Source: Pomphorhynchus laevis (lineage: Eukaryota; Acanthocephala; Palaeacanthocephala; Echinorhynchida; Pomphorhynchidae). From it: 64,000 nucleotides of DNA. The notes beneath the pieces were generated by a model. The model was not told the origin of the DNA, did not search any database, and worked only from the letters and a program-made list of their open reading frames with translations. Each line of letters opens with the position of its first letter. The first letter of the stretch is position 1. The translations under genes were made by a program, and so were the position numbers. The stretch spans positions 62,001-126,000 of the forward strand of contig WNNJ02002143.1 of NCBI GenBank assembly GCA_012934845.2. The letters run 5' to 3'. Below, piece by piece: positions 52,899-64,000 of this stretch.

Positions 52899-54645
52899 TT
52901 TGAATCCTAGGAGGTTTTGGTCTTATGTAAGAAACAACCGAACACTTGTCGCCACAATTAGCTCAATCCAAACGCCAACTGAAACTTTGACCGATCCGTC
53001 TCTAATCGCCCAACATTTAGCTGATGGCTTCTTGGTACAGGCTTTGACCTCTAACAAACTGCATGACTTTAGTTGGAAGTATGTTCCGGTTGCTCATCGG
53101 TGTTGTGTTCGTCCACTCAGAGTGGATGAGGTGTTGAACGAGGTTATGAAGCTCGATTCGTTTACATCTCCGGGACCAGACAATATCGCCCCCTTCCTCG
53201 TCAAATCCCTAGCGAACGAACTGAGCAATGATTTAACTATGTTTTTCAGATACAGCTTAGACACATCTTGGATTCCTGACAGTTGGAAGTGTGCAATTGT
53301 GGTGCCTATTCCCAAAAAGCATCCTGCTAGCTTTTGCGCGGACTTTCGGCCCATTAGCTTAACTAGCGTATTCTGCAAACTTTTAGAAAGAATCATTGCT
53401 AGTAGAATCAGGGATCATTTGGATCGTAATCACATATTGGTTGAATCTCAACATGGTTTCAGGATCGGACGTTCATGCCTTACTAACCTACTAACTGCGC
53501 GTGAAAAATGGGCTGATGCTCTGGGGGCTGGGTTTCAGGTTCATACAGTATTCCTTGATTTTTCGAAAGCTTTTGATAGGGTACCACACGACGGCATAGT
53601 GTCTTTACTGTATCACTATGGACTTCATTCATATATTTGTGAGTGGGTCAGGGAATTTCTATCGAATAGGTCTTTCCGAGTTTGTGTTGGGGGCGTGTTT
53701 TCTTATTCGGTAAATATTAATTCTGGCGTACCGCAGGGATCAGTCCTTGGCCCACTGCTCTTTATAATCTTCATTAATGATCTGCTACTTCGCTTATCAT
53801 GCTCTCATCTAGCGTTTGCAGACGATCTAAAGATTTGGTCGATCATTAGAAGTCCTGCTGATCGAGTATCGTTACAAAATGATCTAAACTCCCTGATCAA
53901 GTGGTGCGATTCTACCGGACTACGGTTGAATGTTGATAAATGTGTCCTCATGCAACTAGGTCGCCCTATTGAAACTCTAAGGTACTTTATTGGAGATATG
54001 GTCTTAAAGGAAGTGTCTCATCATAAGGATTTAGGGATTATTGTTCATAGATCCTTGAAAACAAAGTTGAACACCGACTTCTTTCTAGGTAAAGCTACTA
54101 GGGCGTTATATTGTATTAAAAATGCATTCCTCAGGTTAAGCTGTCACATGTTCAAGAGGTTATTCATCTCCATTGTCAGGCCACACTTGGAGTACTGCAT
54201 TCAGGTTTGTTTCCCTGTCACTAAGCAAGAACTATTAGACCTGGAGTCTATTCTTAGGCGCGGATCGAGGCTCTGTATTGGCTTAAGTGGTATTGACTAT
54301 TATGTACGTCTAAGTCGTATTGGGATGTTGTCGGTACGTGAGAGGTTCATATCCTTGGAAATGCTATGTATATGGCATATGTCGAATGATGTGGTAGGTT
54401 ATCCCACCGATGTAATCACTAGGCGGGTAGATCAGTTGCGGGGACATAGCAGAGTCTTGTATAAATTTAGATTTGGCAGATTACCAAAAGTGTATAGACT
54501 CTCAAGAAGAGGAATTAACATGTGGAATTCGTTGCCTGAGGAAGTCGTCGCAGCCCCCAGTTTGAGAACGTTTAAATCACGATGCTACAAATGGATACAT
54601 GAACAATGCCGACATTCAACACTACCACTTGAATACCCTAATTAG
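52899..54645 (+). CDS. LINE-C ORF2, reverse transcriptase and C terminus
   Basis: Resumes LINE-C after the LINE-B insert: LNPRRFWSYVRNNRTLVATI, linker SFTSPGPDNIAPFLVKSLAN, RT ADFRPISLTSVFCKLLERII, SQHGFRIGRSCLTNLLTARE, HTVFLDFSKAFDRVPHDGIV, NSGVPQGSVLGPLLFIIFIN and HLAFADDLKIWSIIRSPADR. The C terminus is DQLRGHSRVLYKFRFGR, SRRGINMWNSLPEEVVAAPS, stop at 54645. No stop or frameshift occurs from the insert to the end. The nominal ATG at 52879 lies in LINE-B and is not a real start. Confidence 0.85.
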
Positions 54646-54728
54646 CTACGTTGACTGACCATTTGCTTTTGTTTTATTTTTTTGGACTCTGCCTGAATAG
54701 CCTTTTGGCTTTGGTATGTATTGGAATA

Positions 54729-55660
<932 letters not shown>

Positions 55661-55779
55661 TTACTTTGTATTTAATATATTATTAATATATTTATAATAT
55701 ATAATAGAAATTAATAATATAAATAATATTTTATATATTAATATTCTTATTAATATTCTTATTTAGAATTATTATTAGA

Positions 55780-56230
55780 TGAAGTCATCGTCGCTTCTAT
55801 GGAAAATGCATTCAAACGAAGATTGAAATTATGGATGGAGTCGAAATTGTGATAGATATAGCTGTATATCTACAACGTGATCTAGCTACGATTGTCGAAT
55901 GATCCCAATCCAGTTATGTCATGTTGAGTACAACGAAATGCGTCTATAAGCAAATAGAAAATGATAATTTAAGATGGACATATAATATTGGGGGATGTAG
56001 TCCTCAAAGGTTAATGAGCAGAATAATCTCTGAAACATAATTAACTCTAATTTGAGAACAAAATTTTATACTTTGCTAGCATCTCCATAAGCTAACCGTA
56101 CATTATATTGTATAAAAATGCATTCGATAAAAATATTGCACATGGTTTTGCATTTAGTTAGACAGCGTTTGTATAAATGCCTGTTTTTATTTGTCAAAAC
56201 ATGAGATATTTTTTCCAGATAGCGTGCTCC
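55780..56230 (+). pseudogene. LINE-C-like remnants
   Basis: 55785-55850 reads EVIVASMENAFKRRLKLWM (LINE C terminus). 55975-56140 resembles LINE-C near its IGDMVLKEV ... TRALYCIKNAFLRL segment (NIGGC ... RTLYCIKNAFDKN). Short, stop-ridden pieces. Confidence 0.5.
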
Positions 56231-56939
56231 GCCGTGTATCTAAATTGTGTTTGTAATAATGTATAAAATATTAAATAACTTGCACTTGTCAATTTTGATT
56301 TTCATTTTGATTTTAATTTCGTTTTGACAATATACTCGAATTTTACTTTTTAGTTTGTTATAAATTTCGTTTTTCCAAATCTTTTTAAGATGTCTTCGGC
56401 GCATTCGTAGATTGATTTACGTACATGTATACTATATTCTTATTTTTACTATTTATTTACAAGAACTCAAATATTGTCTCAGCACATTCGCACACTTCTC
56501 AAAAATCAAATTTTACTTATCCAACGAATGCAAACACTTTGTGCAATTGCTTCACAGAGTTAAGTTTGATATTCAATAAAATATAAGAAAACTTTAAATT
56601 AAAATAAAATTAAAAGTATTATTTCATTCATATTATTATTTCATCAGGTTTGCACGGTCTGGATTGTCGATATAGCAAATCTCGGCACAGTCGACATTCG
56701 GAGATGAACCACATAATTCGAATGGCTTTCTCTTCAGTAGGGATACTTTTTTAACTGAATGACTGTACTCATTTCAAACTATGTTTTAATGAATGTTTCA
56801 TTCCTCGGATAAAACTCGTGGAATAATAAAATACACAAATGTTACCTTCCGCTTTTGTCTTGGTGATATAAAGAATATATGCAATTTGAAAAGGGCATAA
56901 GCACATCCAAAACAAAAAGTTCAAATTTGCTGCTTAAAC
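56231..56939. other. Mostly non-coding, one short unassigned ORF
   Basis: On the minus strand, about 56790-56640 is open for 45 codons (KRKPFELCGSSPNVDCAEIC, then YIDNPDRANLMK and stop). It is Cys-containing and not AT-biased. I recognise no family; it may be a fragment or an exon. The rest is AT-rich. Confidence 0.3.
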
Positions 56940-57179
56940 GATCGAACTGCCACTGCAATATACGACCGTACAGCCGCTGTAACTAACGTCGTCGCAGCCA
57001 CTACAATGAACGACCGAGCCGCCGCTGGAATAATCGACCGAACAGCCGCTGCAACTAACGACCGCCTATTCGCTGTAGTGAACGATCGAGCTTCCGGTGC
57101 TACTCACGGCCGTCCAGCTGCCGCAACTAACGACCTCACAGCCTCTGCAATAAATGACCGAGCTTCCAGTGCTACTCAG
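56940..57179 (+). repeat. 24-bp coding minisatellite, 10 units
   Basis: Ten diverged 24-bp units of the type gaccgaacagccgctgcaac-taac. The unit length is eight codons and one frame stays open through all ten units, giving repeats like NDRTAAAT, NDRASGAT and HGRPAAAT, with a stop after the last (57186-57188). It is GC-rich compared with its flanks. The units differ at several bases each, so the array is old, yet no stop has arisen in this frame. Confidence 0.8.
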
Positions 57180-57199
57180 ACCGTCTAGCAGCTTCAATT

Positions 57200-60015
57200 T
57201 GCGATCGCACAACCTCTGAACGTAGCCGCAAGCACATACGTTCCCAGTGCTCTGTATGTCATCGGCATATAGTTTGAACGTCACAGGACTGATCCGCAAA
57301 CACGGCCTTATTCTCGATTGATTAGGCTCAGGACTACCGCCCTCATTTGATTCATACCAAGAGATTGCTAGTGATCACTCAGACATGGTTGCAAGCAGCA
57401 CCAACTATATATCTGAGCAATGAATGTTCAAGAAGTTTATTGCTGACCGTGCGCGTGTAGAGCTGCCGACGGATGAGTCGGCGTGGTGGACTCTACTTTG
57501 CTGCTCAAAAACCGCGCTCCGTGTTCCAAAGAAGATTCAGAACTCTCCGTTTATTTGATCTATTGCAGGGGAGATTCGCGACGCGTGTGCCAGATATCAG
57601 CTTCCAATTGAAGACCAAAAGAATAATCAAAACAAAGCCGCGGTTATTCTGATAAAACTTCAGGAGATCAGGTGGGCCGACAGGTATCGAAAAAAATTGA
57701 AGACGGTGACATTCGCGGATCAGTTTGAATGGTATGCAGTGACGCTACACTGCTGCAAAACAAAGAAATCACTAAATCTACACTGAGGGCGCAGCATCCT
57801 CTTCAACATCTTACAACATATAGGCGTTTGTTTAATCTAGAACCCGAGTGCGGAATGGTTGTTACTGCCGCGTCCTTAACATCAACACTACAGTCCTTCC
57901 CGTAATCTTCAGCGGGAGACACGGATGACCCTAGTCCTATGCACTTGCAAGATCTTCTAAGGTATTCTGTTGGCACGCTTGGGATTCATGTTGCCAAGGC
58001 ATTGGCGGAATTGATTTCGACTATCCTGAGCGGGATAATGCCGGAAAATGTTGCCAAAATTCTTAATGGGTGCAGACTACTCGTCTTCTCAAAAAATACG
58101 GTGGTATTCGACTAATTACAGTCGGATTTACCATTCGTCGCATAGCTGCCAGGCTCGCTACCGAATTGCTTGTCGATCAACTCCTTCTGGTTCAGTTAGG
58201 CGTCAGCGTACGGTGCGGTGTCAAGGCAGCAGTACATGCATCTTGTACGTTTTTGCGCGGCATCGCTACCCTGAATTACGCAATAATTAAACTGGATTTT
58301 TATAATACCTTCAATTGCGTAAGCAGCGACAGTCTTGCTTAACGTTGCATGCCATATTCATCAGATCCTACCATTCGTTAACCTATGTTACGCCCTCCCG
58401 ATTATTCTTATATTTGGTAGTGAGCACATTATATCCTTCGAAGGCATCAAACAGGGTGATTTACTGGGCCCTGTACTTTTCTGTTTGGTAATTAACGCTC
58501 TAGCACATAGTCTGGAGTCTTATATCAATATTTGGTACTTAAATGACTGCGTTCCGGGCGGTACTGCAGCCACTATCCTCTCATACATCCGAAAAATTCA
58601 GACAGCGGGGTTTGACATCGGATTGGAGCTAAATTCCGAAAAGTGTGAGGTAATCACAGACAACCCAGATCTCGGACGAGACATCATTTGCCAACTAACT
58701 GGGTGCCAGACAGTTTCATCTTAAGACGCTACGCTATTGGGAGCTCCTTTAGGAGGTTAAGCTAATATTGATGGAGCTATGTGTAAAACCGAATGAGTTT
58801 CATATCGTAGGTAAAATACTTATCGATATAAGTACTCATGACGCTTTCTAACTTCTGCGAAACTCGCTCTGCGTTCAGAAAAAAACTTTCCTCCTTTGAT
58901 GTACCCCTGCTTTAGGAGCAAGGAACTACACTCATTGGATGCAGAAGACCGCCGTCTACTGATAATGGTGCTGAATGTGCCGCTTCCTGATGATGAGTGG
59001 CGGCAAACTACGTTGCCGACCAGACTCGGAGATCTTGGTGTCCGACACGCGCTATAAGTTGCAATACCTGCGTTCGTCTCGTTCGTATGCTTAATAAGAG
59101 AGCTAACCAAGAGATTGATAAGACACTGATCTTCACTATATCCACTCTTACCATAGCTAGACTTTAAAAATGCTACAGGCCAATAGCACGCTGAATTTCA
59201 GGTAACTATCCCATCTGAGCTAACCCTTCAAAAACGATGGATGGGGGACTATTATGATGCGTGCCATCAAATGCTTGTCGACAAAGCAACCTGTCCCGAA
59301 TCTCGTGCTCACCTCATTGCTACCGCTTCAAAATAGTCTAGGGCTTTCCTCGAAGCATTACCGATAGCTTCCGTTGGTACCCTGCTTGATGACCAATCAT
59401 TGTCCATCGCAGCTTCACTCAAACTTGGCGTTCAATGTGATCAACCACATCGATGTATATGCGGAGAAGCGGTCCGGAAAAACAGTGCCCATGCGCTAGA
59501 CTGCAACAAAACAAAAGGCAGAAATGCACGCCATTGAGGTCAATGAAATTGTGAAAATGGCCTTAGCCTCCGCAGGAATTCTATCCAGACTGGAGCCTGT
59601 CGGTTCGACTAGAGACGACGGTAAGCGGCCTTACGGGGCTCGTTACTGCCATGAAAGGCGGGGCAAGTGCTTGTTTGAGACTTTACATGCCAAAACGCTC
59701 CCGCAACCAGTCACATAGCGCTCGGAGTACATTCTGCAAATTCCGTTGCTGATCATGCGGAACTTGTAAAGCGTACCAAATATAGCGACTTAGATGATCA
59801 GCAGTACAAATTTGTTGCGATCGCCATCGAAACCGTGGGAGAGTTGTCACCAGCGCAGCGGCTTTTTTGCAGCTCATGTCAAAACAATTAGCGCAGTTAC
59901 AGCAAATAAACGGGCAATGAGTTTCCTCATGCAGCGAATTAGCGCTGCGGTGCAACGAGGAAACGCGGCTTGTTTTGCGGAGTCGGCAGGAGTACCCTCA
60001 CTATATTTCTAATAA
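57200..60015 (+). pseudogene. RLE-type retrotransposon F, old and decayed
   Basis: Second lineage of RLE-type RT elements. 58070-58342: LLKKYGGIRLITVGFTIRRI, LGVSVRCGVKAAVHASCTFL and IIKLDFYNTFNCVSSDSL (catalytic Asp). 58335-58724: IISFEGIKQGDLLGPVLFCL, INIWYLNDCVPGGTA (YLND in place of YLDD), GLELNSEKCEVI. Downstream pieces at 58800-59340 are on-frame only in places. The C-terminal end keeps a zinc-knuckle-like CICGEAVRKNSAHALDCNKT, ARHIEVNEIVKMALASAG and RDDGKRPYGARYCHERRGKC, the region of the restriction-like nuclease (59440-59700). A last piece near 59930-59980 resembles 'FLMQRISAAVQRGNAACF'. Numerous stops and frameshifts. Confidence 0.62.
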
Positions 60016-60035
60016 ACTGAAATAATTGAAATTAA

Positions 60036-60650
60036 AGGTCAGACGAGTCGTTGTTCTTCTCCGCCGGTCGCTTTTAAACGTTTATATTTCTTGTTTTAGG
60101 ACCATTTCTTACGCCTTGATTCTAAGTATACTTTTATATGCTTCACCATGCTATTACCCTATTACTAAAGAAGAATATAATCGCCTAGAAAATGTTTACC
60201 GCTCAGCCACGAGATAAGTCCGTACTGTCAGACATTTAGAATATAGGGATAGACTTAGGTATCAAAAAATACATAGTCTTAGTTTCATGCGAATTCGTGA
60301 TGATATGTGCTTCGTATGGCATATTTTACATACTAAGGATCATCCATTGCGTCACTTGTTGAGATTGTGAGATCAGCCCTCACTACACTGACATTCCTTT
60401 ATGCTTGGAACACTACGCCTATGCCACATCCGTATCTCAATTTTTGCACAGAGAGTTGTATCGGTATGGAATCAACTTTCCGATACGACTGTTAACTCTC
60501 GTAATATTCATGCGTTCAAGCTGGAGTTGGGTAAAGATATAGCCAAGATAATCGATTGCGATCTGTGAAGTTTTACTTTCATTTCCTGTGATGCAACTTG
60601 TAAAGAGCCTTTGACCCACTGTGTTGTCTATATAATAATAAAAGAATTAT
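60036..60650 (+). pseudogene. LINE-A 3' fragment
   Basis: Encodes VRRVVVLLRRSLLNVYISCF, LILSILLYASPCYYPITKEE, then after stops HPLRHLLRL and RVVSVWNQLSDTTVNSRNI, matching LINE-A ORF2 (LIRRALVHIDISCFKTISQA, LILSILLYASPACYPITLRE). It ends with the family 3' UTR ('gatgcaacttgtaaagagcc', 'gtgttgtctatataataata'). 5'-truncated, several stops. Confidence 0.78.
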
Positions 60651-60737
60651 TGGAGCTGAATATTCTGAATTTGCTAACAGAAAATTACATTCTGATTTTA
60701 TCCTGATGATGATATTTTTATTCTGAGGTTATCGTTT

Positions 60738-60922
60738 ATAAAGAATTATTGGAGCTAGATCAAAGAAAAGAGGAAAATTTTATTTCATATTTCGCTAACC
60801 TCTTAGCATCTTCAGAAAATTACAAATATTTGGTAATTTTCTGAAGATGCTAACAGAGGTTAGCGAAATATCAATAAATAAATTTCCTCTTTTCTACGAT
60901 CCAGCTACAATAATTATTTATC
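60738..60922. mobile_element. Fold-back (MITE-like) unit 1
   Basis: Nearly palindromic: the arm 60738-60823 (ataaagaattattggagcta ... cttcagaaaattac) is complemented by 60833-60922 around a 9-nt loop. No ORF. A diverged half-unit precedes it at 60645-60690. Confidence 0.7.
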
Positions 60923-60955
60923 AATAACGGATCATTATCAACTATTTTAAAAATT

Positions 60956-61123
60956 TAAAGAATTGTTGTAGCTGGAACAGAGAAAGAATGAAAAATTCCA
61001 CCTCAATTTTCTGAAGAAATTTTTAAAGCAATTATATGAGTAATTTTCTGAAGATGCTAACAGTAGTTAGAGAAATATCAAATAAAATTTTCCTTCCTTT
61101 GATTCAGCTCCAATAATTCTTTA
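60956..61123. mobile_element. Fold-back (MITE-like) unit 2, tandem copy
   Basis: Same ends (aaagaattgttgtagctgg ... ccaataattctttat) and same inner 'taattttctgaagatgctaa' as unit 1, less perfectly paired. Both units are followed by the same 30-bp sequence (tatcaataa ... atcattatcaactattt), so unit plus flank was duplicated in tandem. Confidence 0.65.
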
Positions 61124-61170
61124 TCAATAAATAGATCATTATCAACTATTTACAGTTGAAATTATTTCAG

Positions 61171-61680
61171 ATGAACTATTTTCCATTTCTTTATCCTGGT
61201 ATTCGTAAAGTACTTTTCGCGAAACTGTCTACACATGTTACTAGCGTGGCAAATGTATCATCGTCACGTTCCGTCTTTAAAGGGGATGAGTCCGACGACA
61301 AGATAATAAGAAAGTATACAAAAAATCACGAATGGCTTTTACAGCTTACACCAAACACGTGGAAAATTGGGGTAACAAATTATGCTCAGTCCACATTGGG
61401 TGACGTTGTGTTTGTTGAATTGCCTAAAATTGGTAAAATGTACAGAGAATATGAATGCTTTGCAAGTGTTGAAAGTGTTAAAACGGTTATCGAATTGAAT
61501 TGTCCTTTTGTCAACGCGGAAATTATAAAAGTAAACGAATCATTAAAAAGTAACCCTAATGTAATTAACTCAGATGCGTTCAATGAAGGATGGCTAGCAA
61601 TATGCAAGGTGGACAAAGAAGATTACCCTCTTGATCTTATGGATAACAACCAATATGAAGAGTATGTTTTGAATTCGTAG
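61171..61680 (+). CDS. GCSH: Glycine cleavage system H protein, mitochondrial
   Basis: Lipoyl carrier of the mitochondrial glycine cleavage complex; it shuttles the aminomethyl group between the P, T and L proteins. 169 codons from ATG 61171. Residues 1-35 are basic, hydroxylated and acid-free (MNYFPFLYPGIRKVLFAKLS ...), a typical transit peptide. The GcvH fold follows: YTKNHEWL, WKIGVTNYAQSTLGDVVFVE, and the lipoylation loop FASVESVKTVIELNCPFVNA with acceptor Lys104 (61480-61482). Then VNESLKSNPNVINSDAFNEG and WLAICKV complete it. Length matches animal H proteins (about 170). 'tttcag' just before the ATG resembles a splice acceptor, so a 5' non-coding exon is possible. The upstream 430 bp is made of fold-back repeats. 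It looks intact; codons are AT-rich, as expected for a host gene. Confidence 0.93.
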   Translation: MNYFPFLYPGIRKVLFAKLSTHVTSVANVSSSRSVFKGDESDDKIIRKYTKNHEWLLQLTPNTWKIGVTNYAQSTLGDVVFVELPKIGKMYREYECFASVESVKTVIELNCPFVNAEIIKVNESLKSNPNVINSDAFNEGWLAICKVDKEDYPLDLMDNNQYEEYVLNS

Positions 61681-61969
61681 ACATCAAACAATAATTTAAA
61701 TTTCCTATCAAAACCTTATTTATTTTGTAAGCGTTTTCTATTTTTACAAATTATATCTTGATAATATTACTAATATACTATTTTTAGGTATGTTAATTTC
61801 GGAGATGATGAGTGCTATTTTCAAGAGTACTCGAATGCGTCCAAGGGACTACGAAGCTTGTGATGATACTTTTTATGTTAAGCTACAATAATTATTTTTC
61901 ATTTAGAGATTTAAACAAAAACGCTTATGTAAAAATTCAAAATTTAAGAACATTAGTAAAAAAGATTTA
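61681..61969. other. GCSH 3' flank
   Basis: AT-rich; no canonical AATAAA on the plus strand close to the stop, though 'ttatttattttgtaag' near 61718 is T-rich. An open stretch from 61812 is spliced by chance onto the LINE-B 3' end and is not considered a gene. Confidence 0.35.
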
Positions 61970-63375
61970 TTTTAACATGACAAATGCGTGCCAGCGCACG
62001 CTTACATGACCACAACAAATAAGGTGTAAGCGAAGGAGGTGTTTGAATGTTATAAGGAAGGGAGCGCGGCGGACGTTGAGTGGAAGTTGATTATAGGCGA
62101 GTGGGGCGGCGACGAGGAAGGATCGGAGACCAGAGTTGTTGGAGTAATTGGAAACGTGGAGTTAGAGGGTATGACGGGAACGCAGCGATAGTGAGGCGGG
62201 GCGAGTATCGTCTAAAGAACGGAAGGTTGAAGAACGATGGGGAGCCGACAGCGATGAGACGAAAAGTAACGAGATGAAGGCGGAGTTTGATGCGGATGTG
62301 GATGGTGGGCCAGGAGAGTTGGGCAAGATATGTGATGTGTGGTCGAAGCGATGAAGACGAAAGAGCACTCGAACGGCGAAGTTGATTATTCGTTGTAGGG
62401 GTAGGATGATGGATTTTAGGGAATTGGCGAAAAGGCTAAGGCAGTAATCGATAAGGGGGCGGCTACGGCGGATGTAACGGAGAATTAGGCCAGACGAGCG
62501 AACCTTGTCACGGACGAAGGGTTTAAGGGAAAGGTGATCATCGAAATGGAAGCTTAAGAAAGTGAACTTGTGTACTATGGGGATGATCGATGAGGCAAAA
62601 TATACAGTGGGAGGAGATATGTTTGGCTTACGAGGGAGGATCCACATTATTTTAGACTTGTCGGGGTTTTGAACGTGATAGAGATTGGAGAGACGTTTGT
62701 AGATATAAGAAAGACAGTTGGAGGCAGAAATGCCGATATCGTGTATGCGATGTGCGGTTGCATGAGCATAGATGAGGATGTCATTGGCGTATTGCATGAC
62801 ATTAAAGGAGTAAGGTTTGATAAACGGAGAGAGATCGCCAAGCAGAAGAGAGAAAAGCAGGGGACCTAGGACTGAACCTTGTGGGACCCCGCAAAAAATA
62901 GAGATGGGAGGGGAGGATGATAAATTAGAACTGACGGGAAAGGAAATGTCGGATAGATATGAGGCAAACCATGCTATGGAGGAGGAATAAAAGCCGTAAT
63001 CATAACGAAGGCGAGAAAGAGGACGGAGTGGTCAACAATGTTGAAGGCGGAGGAGAGTTCGAGGGAGATGTGTACACTATATAGAGCAATGTCTCGAGAA
63101 ATGAGTAAGTCGTTGTAAAATTTCATGCAGGCGATTTCTGTGGAGTGATTTGAGCGAAAAGCGGATATAAAAGGAGCGTTCAGATTGCATGAGGAGAGAA
63201 AAGCGTTGATCTGTATATAGATGATGCGTTTTAAGATCTTAGAAAGAGTAGGGAGTAGTGAAGTAGAGCGATAGCTAGAAGGAAGATAGGGGTCGAGCGA
63301 TTGTTTCTTAAGGAGGGAACCAACGATTACGGATTTCCAGATTAAAGGTAAGATACGACTACGGATGGACGAGTT
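61970..63375 (-). pseudogene. LINE-B copy f: RT and 3' end, 5'-truncated
   Basis: The 3' hairpin lies near 61986-62003. C terminus and palm are in frames 62797-62162 (MQYANDILIYAHATAHRIHD, again YAND; LSNLYHVQNPDKSKIMWILP). RT core 63408-62974 (WKSVIVGSLLKKQSLDPYLP, FRSNHSTEIACMKFYNDLLI, SLELSSAFNIVDHSVLF). The copy ends at 63375 in the linker before the RT. Relative to the family it lacks about 45 bp near 62445. Frameshifts present. Confidence 0.75.
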
Positions 63376-63482
63376 AATAATGGTGACGTTGTCGCATTCG
63401 CCGGTCACCTCGCCCCTTGGTTACCTCGCCCCATTGTCCGCGACAATGTCCGTCTGTCTTTTAAATTTCAATTTATTTATAT
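63376..63482. other. Short GC-rich stretch at the LINE-B 5' junction
   Basis: Contains 'cacctcgccccttggttacctcgcccc' in two near-copies of 'acctcgcccc' and 'tgtccg(c/t)'. Source unknown. Confidence 0.35.
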
Positions 63483-63818
63483 CCCAAACGAGATATAATT
63501 CGGTGATTCATATTTAAAAATATAAACATTGAATTATCCAGATTGGCGATAACCATGTATGCTCGAATTTTTAAATTAAACTATCAGTATCTTAGTTCTA
63601 CCTATCTAGCAACAAGTGTGGTATCATTTTGGTTTGAAAGCATATGACTCCCCAAACGGGTTATAACTCAATGATTTATATTTTAAATTATAAAAATTGA
63701 GGTATTCGATTTGGAGATAACCAGGTATGTTCGAATTTTTTAATTAAACTCTCAGTATCTCAGTTCAACCTATCTAGCTACAAATGTGGTATCATTCGAG
63801 TTTGAAAGCATAATACAT
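63483..63818. repeat. Two tandem units of a 168-bp satellite-like repeat
   Basis: 63483-63650 and 63651-63818 align end to end: both start 'cccaaacg(a/g)g', contain 'gataacca(t/g)gtatg(c/t)tcgaat' and 'ctcagtat'-type text, and end 'tggtatcatt ... gtttgaaagcat'. By eye they match at roughly four of five bases. Sequence after 63818 does not obviously continue the repeat. Confidence 0.75.
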
Positions 63819-64000
63819 CTGTTTATATAATAAATTATAATTTTAAAGTGTAAAATAGAACAGCTTGAGAATTCTAAATTTAGCCTTTGAGACTTGAATT
63901 TATTTCCGAAATTGAGAGCATCTTCACGTGCCAAGAAACCACCCACCATACGAGCTCGTTGAATATATCAAAAGATATATTCAAAAGATATCATTCAACT
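63819..64000. other. Right end of window
   Basis: AT-rich; a short direct repeat 'aaaagatat' near the end. No gene seen. Confidence 0.3.

Noticed and set aside
61812-62009. 65-codon ORF after GCSH as a gene
   Set aside because: Its last third is the antisense LINE-B 3' end, and the rest is unrecognised AT-rich sequence.

Overview
The window is animal (metazoan) nuclear DNA, very AT-rich and packed with retroelements. Two host genes are convincing. One is a spliced minus-strand gene at 2204-17219 for a 632-residue endocytic scaffold: two EH domains, a coiled coil, two AP-2-binding DPF motifs and two C-terminal SH3 domains. It is an intersectin/Eps15-type protein in a shortened form. All 15 exons were read by eye; the 14 introns all have GT-AG ends, all phases agree, and the exons sum to 1899 nt (633 codons). 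The other is an apparently single-exon plus-strand gene at 61171-61680 for the mitochondrial lipoyl carrier of the glycine cleavage system (H protein). GT-AG introns (four of only 43-51 nt), a mitochondrial targeting sequence and the mix of Penelope-like, EN-type and RLE-type retroelements point to an invertebrate. The shortened scaffold would fit a reduced or parasitic lineage, but the species cannot be named from the sequence.

Layout. 1-1345: a Penelope-like element (PLE) copy carrying an in-frame LINE fragment between perfect 26-bp direct repeats. 2204-17219: the EH/SH3 gene, with long introns that hold PLE pieces (6258-7192, 9913-11690) and a fold-back element (4881-5204). 17395-17715: PLE terminal-repeat debris. 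17716-21195: LINE-A with an uninterrupted 989-codon ORF2. 21249-24170: a decayed LINE-B. 24246-28180: a PLE cluster with a large inverted pair of terminal repeats, the best PLE reverse transcriptase ORF and a 14-bp minisatellite. 28181-30150: quiet AT-rich DNA with a 105-bp fold-back element and a possible 60-residue membrane microprotein. 30150-36133: two LINE-B copies that share the same 3' flank. 36134-40906: two same-orientation elements of an RLE-type retrotransposon with an N-terminal Cys cluster. 41050-46723: a mosaic of LINE fragments. 46724-55660: a three-level nest (LINE-B inside LINE-C inside LINE-G), with LINE-C bounded by (TA)n tracts. 55780-60650: LINE remnants, a 24-bp coding minisatellite, an old RLE element and a LINE-A 3' end. 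60738-61152: tandem fold-back units directly upstream of the GCSH ORF. 61970-63375: LINE-B. 63483-63818: two units of a 168-bp satellite-like repeat.

The host genes are unrelated in function (clathrin endocytosis and one-carbon metabolism). Everything else is mobile DNA. LINE families A, B and C share one architecture: an ORF1 ending in a common domain that overlaps ORF2 in the same relative frame, then an EEP endonuclease and an RT. Coordinates of decayed elements are approximate, because boundaries were set by eye against the other copies in this window.
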